Origin: Bathymodiolus brooksi
Taxonomy: Eukaryota > Mollusca > Bivalvia > Mytilida > Modiolidae
Direction: 5' to 3'
Assembly (NCBI GenBank): GCA_963680875.1
Contig: OY804584.1
Coordinates: 97,732,031 to 97,796,030 of the forward strand
DNA: 64,000 nt
This document shows positions 38,801 through 46,823 of this stretch, one piece after another; position 1 is the stretch's first letter; each line of letters starts with the position of its first letter. The translations under genes were made by a program, and so were the position numbers. The notes beneath the pieces were generated by a model. It saw only the letters and a program-made list of their open reading frames with translations. It had not been told where the DNA came from and did not search any database.

Positions 38801-41800
38801 TTTTTGATCTTATCACACTGTCTAACAAGGGAACTCACCTTACTGGTTGAATCAAAAAGCAACTCGCAATAGTGACGAGTTATTTATGTGCTTTGCTAAT
38901 GGCAGCTCAGGCAACCTACATCATGCTAGAATTGGTCGTTGGTAGCCAGTTTTATAAAAACATTCGTACCTTACTTCATGTGGAAATCGTAAATATCGAT
39001 CCATGCCATGATATTACCTACATGAGTCGTTATTTATAAAATTTGACCCCCCCCCCCTTTTTTTTTGTTCCCGCCATACTAGTACCGGACATGCCAATTA
39101 CTTCATAAAACTGGTACCATTTGATGTGCTGAACTTTCACCTATTTGTACCAGTAAATATGTAAACGGGAAATGATAATGAGACGTCATAAGTGAATTGT
39201 GTATTTATTCCTCATGATGAAAATACAACATATAAAAACTGACACGTGGATTTTCCCGTTCTCATTTCTATCCTAATAATTACATACAGCAAAGACAAAT
39301 GTCTAGAATTATCAATTTATTTTAATTTCTGGCTGATATTGCCTCGTGATAGATTCCATCTTTTATTAAATGTTATTAAAATCTTTTGTTCTACTGTCAC
39401 AGATTGATCATACCTGGACATGAACCTTTCAATTTGACATCATCATAGGTGTCAGTCTTACCATCTAACTGTCAATTCTTTATTAACATGATTCATTTTA
39501 TACTTAAAGGTGTGACAGTCGAGTTATAGTTATTCTGTCTAAGCATTATATTAACAGTCCTGCCTGTGTTTTTGCAACACAATTTGTAAAAACATTAGAT
39601 CCAGGTAAGAAAACGAATTTATTATTCTTCAGTATCTTTTTTTTCCTTTATAAAAACATGACAGTAGTTTTGCTATTGTATCCTAAAATCAATTTCATGA
39701 CTATTCCCCCGGTGGTGCCGGTCAATAGTTTTAGGACTATTCCCTCCTGTGGTAGTTTGTTAGAATTGGTAGATATTATATTTTCTGCATTCCATGTTTA
39801 TTTTTATCATATGCTATATATGTATAACCTCGCTGTGTCGAGTGAGTGAATGGTTCTTGTTTAACGCTAATGTAGGATTATGTTTAGCTATATCATGGCG
39901 AGAAGAAAAGTTACATTAAAAAAAATGATGGTGATGCTATCCGCTTTGTACTAGAACAAAATTCTTAGTTGTATTTTTTTAAGTGCTAGCGCATTTGCGA
40001 GTAAACATTTCACTCCCTCCGGACATATTATATTGATTCCGAGCTACCTGGTATTTGCTCTTACTCTTTGATGAGGTATGGTTAGCGGGGAAGCAGTTAA
40101 TACCGATCTTATAGTCTTTGGTTTGAGATGACCGGTGGTCGAACACACGATCTACCACACGCGTGGCGAGCACGTTAACTAGTACACCCTCCGATATGGT
40201 TCCTCGTTTCGTCGAAGTCCTGATTATTGTATTTCCATGTAACCAATCATTTTCAGGAATAGCTAATACAGACTAATTGTTTACTAAGATTTACTGACAT
40301 TTATATTGTACTGTCCATGTTTATGTTGTCATTGTTGTTTTTTTGTGAGATTGTAAAGGTCTTTATGTGTGGAAGCGAATCTGTCGAGGCTTTTCATTAT
40401 TTGTTTGTTTTTAAATGACATAAATAATGGTATTGCCGTTGGAGATCCAGTTATCAACAGGGAAAAGGTTGGGATTCCTCTAACCGGTTAACCCCATACA
40501 CGTTTCATTTGTGAAAGCGAATCTTTTATTGTTTGTTTTGTTTGAGATCCGACTATCAACAGGGGAAAGTTTGGGATTTCTATAACCGGTTAACCCCGTT
40601 TCATTTTTGTGCCTGCTTGTGCCGAGCCAGGACCTGGATTCCCATCGGCGTATGTAGTTATCATTTTATGTGCAACGAATGTATGATGAGATTTGTTGAT
40701 ATTGGTGGTTTTGCTAACCGTGAATGATGTAATCATGCAAATGTTTTCCACATGCGAATAATATATCAACCCTCACATATAACTGGATTAACAGTGTTGT
40801 TGTAATAAACATCGAGTTCAGTGCGCATAACGCGTTTCTGGAAAAAGGATTCATTAGACCCTATTGTTTTCATGTTCCCAAAGACTGTTAAATTATTTGG
40901 TTTTGTGCGTACCTGATGAAGGCAATTCAAAGAACGCGTCGTGCTCATTAAATTTGATATCTACGTTTGTATTACTTCATCAGGTACACTCTTAATAAAC
41001 AGACTGGAAAGCCAAGGTCTGTGGGAGCAGGTAAACCAAAGGGCCTAAATACGATAGACAAAATCTGGTACTGATCCCTATGTAAGGAATGCCTAATTAT
41101 AACGTGAACTTCATACATGATATGTTTACTCTTCTTGACACAGAAGTAGTCATATGCATAATACATTGTACTAGTTCTATCAAAGAGAGCCGATGGCCTG
41201 TACCATCATTTAAATGTTAGACAGTACGCAAGGCTATAAGAGGACATGACATGGAAACAATGGTCAACTGGGAACAAAATATAATTGTCAATACCATCTC
41301 TCGTCATCTGTATGCCAGTGACAGAATACTCTTCAACAAGATGTTGATATCGTCTTTTGAGCCGTATTGAAAGCGGGAGGTTTTGCGCTTTAAAATCTGA
41401 TTCAACCCACCATTTCTTTAGAAATGCCTGTACCAAGTCAGGGTCATTACGGTTTTCACAGTTTTCCGGTTGTTGACTGATTTTGTCTGTTTATATAATT
41501 ATGAGTTTTGACTTTCCCTTTGTAAGATTGCTCGGAGTTCGGTAATTTTGTTATTACCCTTATTTGAAAGATAAGATGAGACTATGCTTTAATAATGCCT
41601 GACTTGATAGATTAGTACTTAGAATACAGTGACATTGTTAAAAGTCTGAGACTATTCTTTAACAATGCCTGACTTGATAGATTAGTACTTAGAATACAGT
41701 GACATTGTTAAAAGTCTGAGACTATTCTTTAATAATACCTGTAGAATACAGTGACATTGTTAAAAGTCTGAGACTATTCTTTAATAATGCCTGACTTGAT

Positions 41801-44208
41801 AGATTAATACTTAGAATACAGTGGCATTGTTAAAAGTCTGAATACAAACTGCGTAATGTATGAGTTATATATAATTTCTTATCTTTTAATAAAAACGTAG
41901 ATATCAAATTTAGTGCGCTTAAAGCGTTTCTGGAATAACCATTATCAGGTACGCTGAAAGCCAAAATATCTTTAACCTGTCTTGTCGTCTTGAATTAATA
42001 TTTAATTGCTGTAAATAATTTTTCTTCGGATACTGATAGCAAACAATAATATTCTGTCAGTGATTGTATAAAGCAAACATTTATCGACGGAAGAAAATGG
42101 CACTGCTCAACTGCAGGCTGGAGACTGTTTCTCACTCATTTTAGGGTATGACATATTCTCATGGTTGAAGACCCTTCTGTGACTGTGAAATGCAGAACAC
42201 CAATAGAAGCGCTGTTCCTTTACTTTAATTTGTGCATATGTGTAATGTTGAATAGTCTCTCATGTTCATTTACACCCATATCCTTTCAATGGTGGCATTG
42301 TTGTCAAGTTTGGTTTACCTGTTTGGACCCTTTGGCTTTGATGCTGCCAGAGTTTAAATAATTTGGTTTTTCAATATTTTGGTTTTGAGCGTACCTGATA
42401 AAGGTTCTTTCAGAAACACGTCGTGTGCGCTGGGGTTGATATTTACGTCTTTATTCTTACACATTTAATTACATTCAATACATGTTGGTTGCCCAAATAG
42501 TACGACTGTAGGATAGATAAATATAAATATTATTAGAACTAGTTTTGAACATGCTTCAAACATGGCCAAACAGTATATGTAGTGTTACCGTGCATGGAAG
42601 AAAAAACTTCTCTTCATTTTGAAGTTGTAATTCCTGGCAACATGCCACAGTTTAGACCCGTTATTTATATTTCAATGTTTATCTTTCTCGTATCCATGGT
42701 TATAAGGACTATGATTTTGAAATTTGTACTCATGTGGTCTTAAAAGTACAGTGTCGCATATCCAATAGTAACTAAAACAACATCATGTTTTATTTTATTT
42801 ATTATATTTTTCAGCTGCCAAATGTAGAAAAATTATTCCAGTGTTATTGGACGAAGACGTTCCCTATCCACGTGTGCTACGAGGTATAAGTTCAATTAAG
42901 GCACGTCGTTTGAACTTTGGCAATGGATTTTGGAATTTATTGAGTTCATCTCTACGTCTGCCTAAAGTTGTAGATGACGAAAATAATCTCATGAATACAA
43001 ATATAAAAAATAAACCAGTCATGGAGAGAACAGATGACGAGAATGTGGTCGAACCTAAAGCAGAAAAGAAAAAATACAATGACAGTCGATCACATGCATC
43101 CTCATTTGGAGAAAGAAATATCACAAGTTTAGAATCGGAAGTGGAAAACCCGTCCTTGACTAGTAATTATAGTGCATCGGATGTGTCGGATGGAGCTGTG
43201 GGAACAAAACAACATGACCAGTGCCCGAACAATGCAACCATGACTGGTGGCAAAAGGAAAAATCCTGGTCTTAGAACACTAAGAAGGATCATGAAAAGTT
43301 TAAACATCATAGATCGAAAGCCCAAGTTACAATATACTAAGCGTTCTCATTCCACGGGTGAGACAATGGAATCAAGCCCTGCAAAGGTTCATTTGGAGCC
43401 ACGCTCGCATTCAACTACAGTGCCACCATCTACTTATCCAACCAATACCATATCAGAGGATATTAACGATTTTTCAGAGTCTAAACAAATATTAAACATA
43501 TGTCATACAGAATCTGAATTGACGCTTAAAGATCACAATATGGCCTCTTGTTCAATTTTAACTCATTCGTATAGCGAAAACGTTTGTTCAAAAAATAATT
43601 TTGATACGTCTGGTAATGATTCTTTAACAAATTTACCTGACTGCTGTGATAAAAATGTTGAACATCGAAATAACTTAGGATCAAATACAGGCCAGAATAT
43701 TTTGAGTCCAAATATAGACCCAATATCGTCGAAAAAAATTCCGTTTGATTGTAATGATCTGGAATCAACGTCGAGACAAACGTCTTATGACAACAACGCT
43801 GTATTAAATTCACCGTGTGCATCATTTGATAATGCGAGTCTGTTATCGGAAATCACAAGTTCTGATAACAACAGTATTATCTCACCATCCAGAAAAGCAT
43901 CTATAGATAACAACAGTGTTGCTTCGTCTTTTCGCCAAATGAGTTTTGGAAACAATAGTAATAATAGTCGAAATGCATCGTTCGACAGCAGCAGTCGACA
44001 AACTTCTCTCGATAGTAACAGTCGACAACCTCTCGATAGCAACAGTAGACAGACGTCTTTCGATCGCTCCAGTTTAACGTCGGTCGAGGACAACGCAACT
44101 GTCGATAAACAAGCAACCAAATCATGTTGGAATGAGAAGGAACAATTTGTGCACACCAACATTACTACAAGACAGAAATCTGACGTTATATTTGAAATAA
44201 TGCTGTAA
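29518..44208 (+). CDS. MYD88: MyD88-like adaptor protein, six exons, 829 residues
   Basis: Cytosolic adaptor linking Toll/IL-1-type receptors to IRAK kinases through a death domain and a TIR domain. Model: 29518-29845, 30498-30560, 31005-31433, 32975-33155, 39510-39604, 42815-44208. All introns are GT-AG, phases agree, and the sum is 2490 nt with no internal stop. The death domain spans about residues 13-108 (starting LPLRILGPTTRRLLS), the linker about 110-278, the TIR domain about 279-415 (YHACICCAD box 1, GFWNLL box 3), and a Ser/Asn-rich tail 416-829. Vertebrate MyD88 is about 296 residues and ends at the TIR domain, so the tail and long linker are unusual. The BB loop reads EALLSG where the family has RDxxPG. 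The start has A at -3 and G at +4. Family assignment is firm; signalling competence is uncertain. Confidence 0.88.
30127..30354. repeat. 114-bp tandem duplication in intron 1
   Basis: ACCAAACATGTCATTCATAT to GACGTATCGAAT is present twice in tandem (30127-30240 and 30241-30354) with only about two differences. It lies in intron 1 of the MyD88-like gene. Confidence 0.93.
30498..30560 (+). CDS. MYD88: MyD88-like exon 2: start of linker
   Basis: A 63-bp exon between TTTTCCAG (acceptor) and GTATGA (donor). It completes the split Leu codon of exon 1 and reads LRDIKNHVERLANVEEKKINL, a charged helix-like segment that follows the death domain as in the intermediate domain of the family. Phase in is 1 and phase out is 1, fitting exon 3. 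Confidence 0.8.
31005..31433 (+). CDS. MYD88: MyD88-like exon 3: acidic Ser/Thr linker
   Basis: A 429-bp exon after TATTTAACAG, ending at GTAAGT (31434). It codes about 143 residues with no recognised fold, rich in Ser, Thr, Asp and Glu. A short imperfect repeat is visible: STDEQDTLNPS, then STDEPDSLKPP, then STDDSGY. It makes the spacer between death and TIR domains several times longer than in vertebrate MyD88. The reading frame also opens upstream of the acceptor, but that part is intronic. Confidence 0.75.
31540..32190 (+). repeat. 59-61 bp tandem array in intron 3, about 11 copies
   Basis: Unit: GTGTCTCTGGATTGTCCATT, CTTGATTGCCCCTTCGGTTT, TCTCTAACGTTTTTATTACA. Each unit contains CTCTAAC (branch-point-like), a T-rich stretch and TTACAG, i.e. 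an acceptor-like site, roughly 0.8-1.4 kb upstream of the true acceptor of exon 4. Units are open in more than one frame but match no protein family. The core is the reverse complement of the 86-bp array at 50.5 kb. Confidence 0.92.
32474..32645 (+). repeat. Dispersed repeat D2, copy 2
   Basis: CCCGCCATCTATTATTG, GTGTCTGTGCCAAGACAGGA, GAGCGATCATGTATATGTGT, GATATCGATTTTGA and GAACTGTTCTGTGTGGTATT follow the D2 order. It lies in intron 3 of the MyD88-like gene, downstream of the tandem array. Confidence 0.7.
32975..33155 (+). CDS. MYD88: MyD88-like exon 4: first half of TIR domain
   Basis: A 181-bp exon after CTTTGTAG and before GTAAGA. It codes residues 274-333 plus two bases. YHACICCAD aligns with TIR box 1 (FDAFICYCPSD in human). 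ADLFLPQEALLSGRYEF covers the BB loop, where the conserved Arg-Asp and Pro of box 2 are replaced (EALLSG). LAEVIETR matches the helix before the next strand. The split Arg codon (CG plus G) is completed only by exon 5. Confidence 0.88.
33551..33748 (+). pseudogene. Possible transposon-derived fragment in intron 4
   Basis: A 65-codon open frame, of which residues 12-50 (KGYKRFATTETEIEEKRLKL and RTIKQNKAAENGKN) are strongly charged and protein-like. The pattern RF-x(n)-E-I-x(n)-N-x(n)-K-x-N-K-A resembles the N-terminal part of Crypton-type or KCTD1/QRICH1-like tyrosine recombinase relatives. That is an impression from memory, not a firm match. No partner domain follows. It could equally be chance. 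Confidence 0.3.
33973..34111. repeat. 139-bp foldback with 59-bp arms
   Basis: ATTATCATCCTCTAAAGAGC at 33973 is the reverse complement of GCTCTTTAGAGGATGATAAT ending at 34111. Arms 33973-34031 and 34053-34111 differ at only one or two positions, and the 21-base loop holds GGCGCGCC. No clear target duplication. It lies in intron 4. Confidence 0.93.
34147..34210 (+). mobile_element. Element B terminus
   Basis: GTAGATATTCAATTTAGTGT, GCACGAGGCGTTTGTGGAAT and AACCTTTTTCATATATGCTC match the element B terminal repeat. A matching inverted end is not evident nearby, so this is a solo end. Confidence 0.65.
34213..34300 (+). repeat. Dispersed repeat Y, plus copy
   Basis: CCAATGGGGTTCACCTA, AGGTGGAGCATGTG and CATCAGTTATT recur in reverse orientation at 37020-37140. 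Both copies lie in intron 4 of the MyD88-like gene. Confidence 0.6.
34301..35119. other. Intronic, no element recognised
   Basis: Intron 4 sequence with a G tract at 34640-34653 and otherwise AT-rich. No exon candidate fitting the phase of exon 4 was found here. Confidence 0.4.
35120..35321 (-). repeat. SINE A copy 4 (minus)
   Basis: The reverse complement reads GGTGGTGTAATGGTTAGCAT, then GATCCATGGGATAGAGCCCC and ACTATAAAATTGGTAGCTTC, as in the plus copies. It lies antisense in intron 4. Confidence 0.7.
35523..35592 (-). tRNA. Type I tRNA-like cloverleaf, anticodon UAA (Leu)
   Basis: On the minus strand: acceptor GCTTCTA with TGGAAGC (six Watson-Crick pairs and one T-G), TA, D arm GTAC-AAGGTA-GTAC, A26, anticodon stem TTTCA/TGAAA with loop ATTAAGT (T33, anticodon TAA, G37), 4-base variable loop, and T arm GTCAG-TTCAAAT-CTGAC. 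The total is 70 nt with no encoded CCA. Box B (AGTTCAAATCT) is intact and five T occur about 12 nt downstream. Eukaryotic cytosolic tRNA-Leu has a long variable arm, which is missing here, so a mitochondrial origin (a nuclear copy) or a reassigned tRNA is possible. It lies antisense within intron 4. Confidence 0.6.
35593..37019. other. Intronic, no gene supported
   Basis: AT-rich. Positions 36097-36172 are G/C-run rich and roughly self-complementary (GGGGGCAATTGCCCTCCC and a later GAGGGAGGGGG). A run of T is at 36290-36300. No exon candidate. Confidence 0.4.
37020..37140 (-). repeat. Dispersed repeat Y, minus copy with YY1-like motif
   Basis: The reverse complement aligns with 34213-34300: AATGGGGTTCACCTATCCC, CTAACAGGTGGCGCATGTGT and ATCAGTTATTCGATTCCA. 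It continues into CAAGATGGCAGACGGCGATC, which contains a YY1-like AAGATGGC core. An open frame of 140 codons on the + strand across this copy and the next SINE is a by-product. Confidence 0.55.
37240..37505 (+). repeat. SINE C copy 2 (complete)
   Basis: The head GGGTGGCTCAATGAGTTAGG is box A-like, and GGCGTGGGTTCGCGTCCGGC holds box B. The body has GTGCACTCGACTCCCAGCCG and the 3-prime domain TATAGCTGAAATATTGCTGA plus AAGTGGCGTTAACCACT, ending in TCAATCAATCAA. This short repeat tail and the pol III boxes define a SINE. Minus copies lie at 23583-23835 and 53555-53845. Confidence 0.85.
37506..39509. other. Intron 4, right part
   Basis: Contains a minus copy of D2 (37908-38045), a piece of dispersed repeat R (38098-38225) and a C/T-rich run at 39047-39066. 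No further exon was seen before 39510. Confidence 0.5.
39510..39604 (+). CDS. MYD88: MyD88-like exon 5: middle of TIR domain (small hidden exon)
   Basis: A 95-bp exon between TTATACTTAAAG and GTAAGA, 6.35 kb downstream of exon 4. It has no start codon and is easily missed. It reads CDSRVIVILSKHYINSPACV then FATQFVKTLDP, which aligns with the human strand-helix segment [20 protein letters not shown]. It accepts two bases from exon 4 and passes one base to exon 6, so both junction codons (Arg and Ala) are restored. This phase fit and the correct position in the TIR domain make it convincing. Confidence 0.88.
40010..40198 (-). repeat. SINE A copy 5 (minus)
   Basis: The reverse complement contains GTGTACTAGTTAACGTGCTC, GTGGTAGATCGTGTGTTCGA and AAAGACTATAAGATCGGTAT in SINE A order. 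It lies in intron 5 of the MyD88-like gene. Confidence 0.65.
40733..41350 (+). repeat. Dispersed repeat R interrupted by element B
   Basis: 40733-40800 and 41105-41350 are consecutive parts of repeat R as seen unbroken at 19378-19785. The interval holds inverted element B ends: AGTGCGCATAACGCGTTTCT at 40816 and TTTGATATCTACGTTTGT at about 40951. So a short B copy (about 40808-40973) inserted into R, with extra sequence up to 41105. Confidence 0.55.
41362..41562 (+). repeat. Dispersed repeat D1, copy 2
   Basis: Same order and near-same sequence as 22598-22792 (GAAATGCCTGTACCAAGTCA, TTTTCCGGTTGTTGACTG, ATTACCCTTATTT). It lies in intron 5. Confidence 0.75.
41580..41842. repeat. 70-bp tandem repeat, about 3.7 copies
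   Basis: Unit CTGAGACTATTCTTTAATAA, TGCCTGACTTGATAGATTAG, TACTTAGAATACAGTGACAT, TGTTAAAAGT. The third copy lacks an internal stretch of about 25 bp. It follows directly on a D1 copy. Confidence 0.92.
41888..42455. mobile_element. Element B, complete copy with long terminal inverted repeats
   Basis: The left end AATAAAAACGTAGATATCAA continues TTTAGTGCGC, GCGTTTCTGGAATAACC and TCAGGTACGC. The right end is its inverted counterpart: GAGCGTACCTGATAAAGG, CAGAAACACG, GTGTGCGC and ATATTTACGTCTTTATT. TIRs are about 70-75 bp and the element is about 568 bp. No transposase frame, so a non-autonomous DNA transposon. The superfamily is unknown to me. It lies in intron 5. Confidence 0.75.
42815..44208 (+). 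CDS. MYD88: MyD88-like exon 6: end of TIR and long Ser/Asn-rich tail
   Basis: Starts after TATTTTTCAG and ends at TAA 44206-44208. Residues 366-415 finish the TIR domain (KCRKIIPVLLDEDVPYPRVL, then GNGFWNLLSSSLRLP; the Phe-Trp of box 3 is at about 404-405). The remaining 414 residues are low in hydrophobics and rich in Ser, Asn and Asp. They contain repeated R-x-x-S sites (SRQTSYD, SRKASID, FRQMSFG, SRNASFD, SRQTSLD, SRQTSFD) and two RSHST segments. The frame is open over the whole length and in the same exon as the TIR end, so the tail is unlikely to be an artefact. Confidence 0.87.
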
Positions 44209-44648
44209 TGGAAAAATGGTATTTTTTGCATACAAATTAACGCGTTGGATATTTGTGTGCGTTAACTGGCAATTGCTACATATATAGTGCGTTGACTAGT
44301 AAGCATTTGTGCGTTATAATGTAAATTCGGAATGCCAACAGTATTCTTCTTGTGTCGTCCCGATTCTGACATGGAATCTATATAAATGTAAAAAGCTATA
44401 TTACTTTATTGTGCCCCATAAGAATACATATCATGCAGGATATTAGATTATCATTTGCCAAATAAAAAAAAATGTCTGAGAGATTTAGTATCGGATAAAA
44501 TTGTTCTGCTTGTACAACATATCAGATGTATTCGACCAGTTTGATAATAATATTTTAAAAAATAAAGTAGATTATCTGCAATACATGAGGATTCATAACA
44601 ATATAAATGTAGGATAAATAGGCAGCTATTAGAGGAGCAATATTATTA
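44209..44648 (+). other. Likely 3-prime UTR of the MyD88-like gene
   Basis: Follows the stop codon. AATAAA occurs at 44461-44466 and again near 44560, either of which could be the polyadenylation signal. AT-rich, with no other feature. Confidence 0.5.
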
Positions 44649-44847
44649 GTTATATAGGCTTTCGACAGGTAATACGGACTTATATAACCTGTCTGTGTTT
44701 TAATACAGGCTCATATAACCTGTCTGTGTTTTAATACGGGCTCATATAACCTGTCTGTGTTTTATATTTCCTGAGCCGAAGGCGAGGGAAATCTACAACA
44801 CAGACAGGTTATACGAGTCCGTATTACCTGTCTAAAGCCTATATAAC
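44649..44847. repeat. 199-bp foldback downstream of MyD88-like gene
   Basis: The arms 44649-44699 (GTTATATAGGCTTTCGACAG start) and 44797-44847 (ACCTGTCTAAAGCCTATATA near its end) are inverted copies. CATATAACCTGTCTGTGTTT is repeated three times inside the left part, and the loop holds GAGCCGAAGGCGAGGG. Confidence 0.88.
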
Positions 44848-46159
44848 GAATTTGTCATACTGCAATACCATGGGTCCATATTACCTGTGTAAAGCCTAAA
44901 TAAAGAACATGACTACTATACATGTATTGTCTCATGTACATTTAACCCCGATATGACTTTGCTTTAAAGAAGAAATTAATTCTTCAACATATTTAATAAA
45001 CAACTTAACAATTTTAACAGAAAAATAACAAATGATTTAGAATTGCCTCAATATCGGCGTCAGAGGGACAGGCGAACCTGGGGGTCGCCATCTTGATTAC
45101 GTATGATTTCAAAATGAGTTATCTTTCTTGACACGTGCTTTCATATTACCGGCTAGAGCCGTATAATATGGATTAGTAAAATCGAGTAAATATCAAATCG
45201 GATCACTTAGATTTTCTATTGCAGTATGACAAATGTTTCTATTGGGATTTCAACCAATTTGTTTTGTTTTGGCTGTGTAACACGGTGCTGAGAATACGTT
45301 TGCTATGATACAATCTAATTAAAATTATGTTATTTAATCTACGCTTCAAAACAAAAACAATACAGTTGTATTCAACCTTATGTTTGGGTGAAAATTTGAT
45401 CTCTCAATGAAAATGCATGAGTAGCTCGATCAGTTCCTATTGGAATTCCAAACAATTTGTAGCGATTGTCGAACACTGCGCTGTGAATATGGCTGCTTCA
45501 TGATACAATCTAATTGAAATTATATGTTATTTACTTTTCGCTACAAAAACATGCATTTAACCTTACATCTTGATTTTTTTTTTTTTTAATGATGTACTTT
45601 AGATCAATCATTGAAAATGTACGAGGAGCATGAATGATCTGAGTAATTATTAAACAGTGTCGGCTCTATTTCCTGGTGTTCTAGCAAAGGGGAACAATAT
45701 TTCCACTATTATAGTACATTAAATTAAAATTATTTAAATTACTTCTTCTTATTACAGATTTATATAATAGGGTCTTGTTTAAAATAAATTAATATATCTG
45801 TCAATAATACCACAATAAAACATACAAGTTACATTGTCTAGTACGACTTTTAAAGGCTAATATGCTTAACATCTGTCTTGTATTGTATTGTATTGTAAGA
45901 TAGTGTTTATTTAAATGTTACTTGTCACATATCTTTTCACAAGCAAACACCAGAAAACAGATCAAAATAGCATATAAACATGGCCCTTGACATTTCGATC
46001 ATGGTTACAATTTTTTAAAAGTACAAAATTTCCATCGATTTTTACCAAAATAAATAAAGCAATCAATAAATGGCTAAATTTAATAATTAAATATCAATGG
46101 CCAGGATAGAAACTGTTTCCCATAAAAAAATCAAGTTCGATTGTCCATTTCAAATATCT
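44848..46159. other. No supported gene
   Basis: AT-rich. 45225-45300 and 45435-45500 are diverged copies of one segment (TTCTATTGGGATTTCAA / TTCCTATTGGAATTCCAA, then ACAATTTG and GATACAATCTAATT). No reading frame stands out. Confidence 0.4.
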
Positions 46160-46375
46160 TAGTAAAAACGTAGATAACAAATTGAGTGCGCCCGGCGCGT
46201 TTCTGGAATAACCTTCATCAGATACGCTCATAATCGAAAGATTGGAAAGTCAAATAATTTAAAGTTTTGTGAGCAATAAAACCAAAGGGCCTAAAGAGCA
46301 AACATTGGCTAAGACCACCTATGTATGAGGGAGGAGAACCTTAGTTTTAATTACAATTACATTAATTAGGTATCC
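46160..46375 (+). mobile_element. Element B, left part
   Basis: AAAACGTAGATAACAAATTG, GCGCGTTTCTGGAATAACCT, TCATCAGATACGCTC, then AAAGATTGGAAAGTCAAATA and CCAAAGGGCCTAAAG. The same order is seen at 47232-47350 and 48730-48860, which shows that the element has a defined internal sequence beyond its terminal repeat. Confidence 0.7.
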
Positions 46376-46413
46376 ACGATGACGGCTAATTTCTTGAAAA
46401 CTACAAAATACTG

Positions 46414-46823
46414 TAACATTAGTCTTTGGTGCTGTAGTAAGGCAAAATGGACAGAAATGTACTATAACATTTGTCTTTGGTGCTGTAGAAAGGCAAAATG
46501 GACAGAAATGTACTGTAACATTTGTCTTTGGTGCTGTAGTAAGGCAAAATGGACAGAAATGTACTATAACATTTGTCTTTGGTGCTGTAGTAAGGCAAAA
46601 TGGACAGAAATGTACTATAACATTTGTCTTTGGTGCTGTAGTAAGGCAAAATGGACAGAAATGTACTGTAACATTTGTCTTTGGTGCTGTAGTAAGGCAA
46701 AATGGACAGAAATGTACTATAACATTTGTCTTTGGTGCTGTAGTAAGGCAAACTGGACAGAAATGTACTATAACATTTGTCTTTGGTGCTGTAGTAAGGC
46801 AAAATGGACAGAAATGTACTATA
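46414..46823. repeat. 51-bp tandem array, 8 copies, open on both strands
   Basis: Unit TACTATAACATTTGTCTTTG, GTGCTGTAGTAAGGCAAAAT, GGACAGAAATG. Because 51 is a multiple of three, frames on both strands stay open: 17-residue units YYNICLWCCSKAKWTEM on + and STFLSILPYYSTKDKCY on -. Only a few substitutions occur. No signal peptide or splice evidence supports translation, so I list it as a repeat. Confidence 0.93.

Noticed and set aside
39658..39849. 63-codon frame just after MyD88-like exon 5 as alternative TIR exon
   Set aside because: No acceptor in the right phase and no TIR motifs. The true exon is 39510-39604.
43785..44231. Minus-strand frame of 148 codons
   Set aside because: It is the shadow of the Ser/Asn-rich tail of MyD88-like exon 6.
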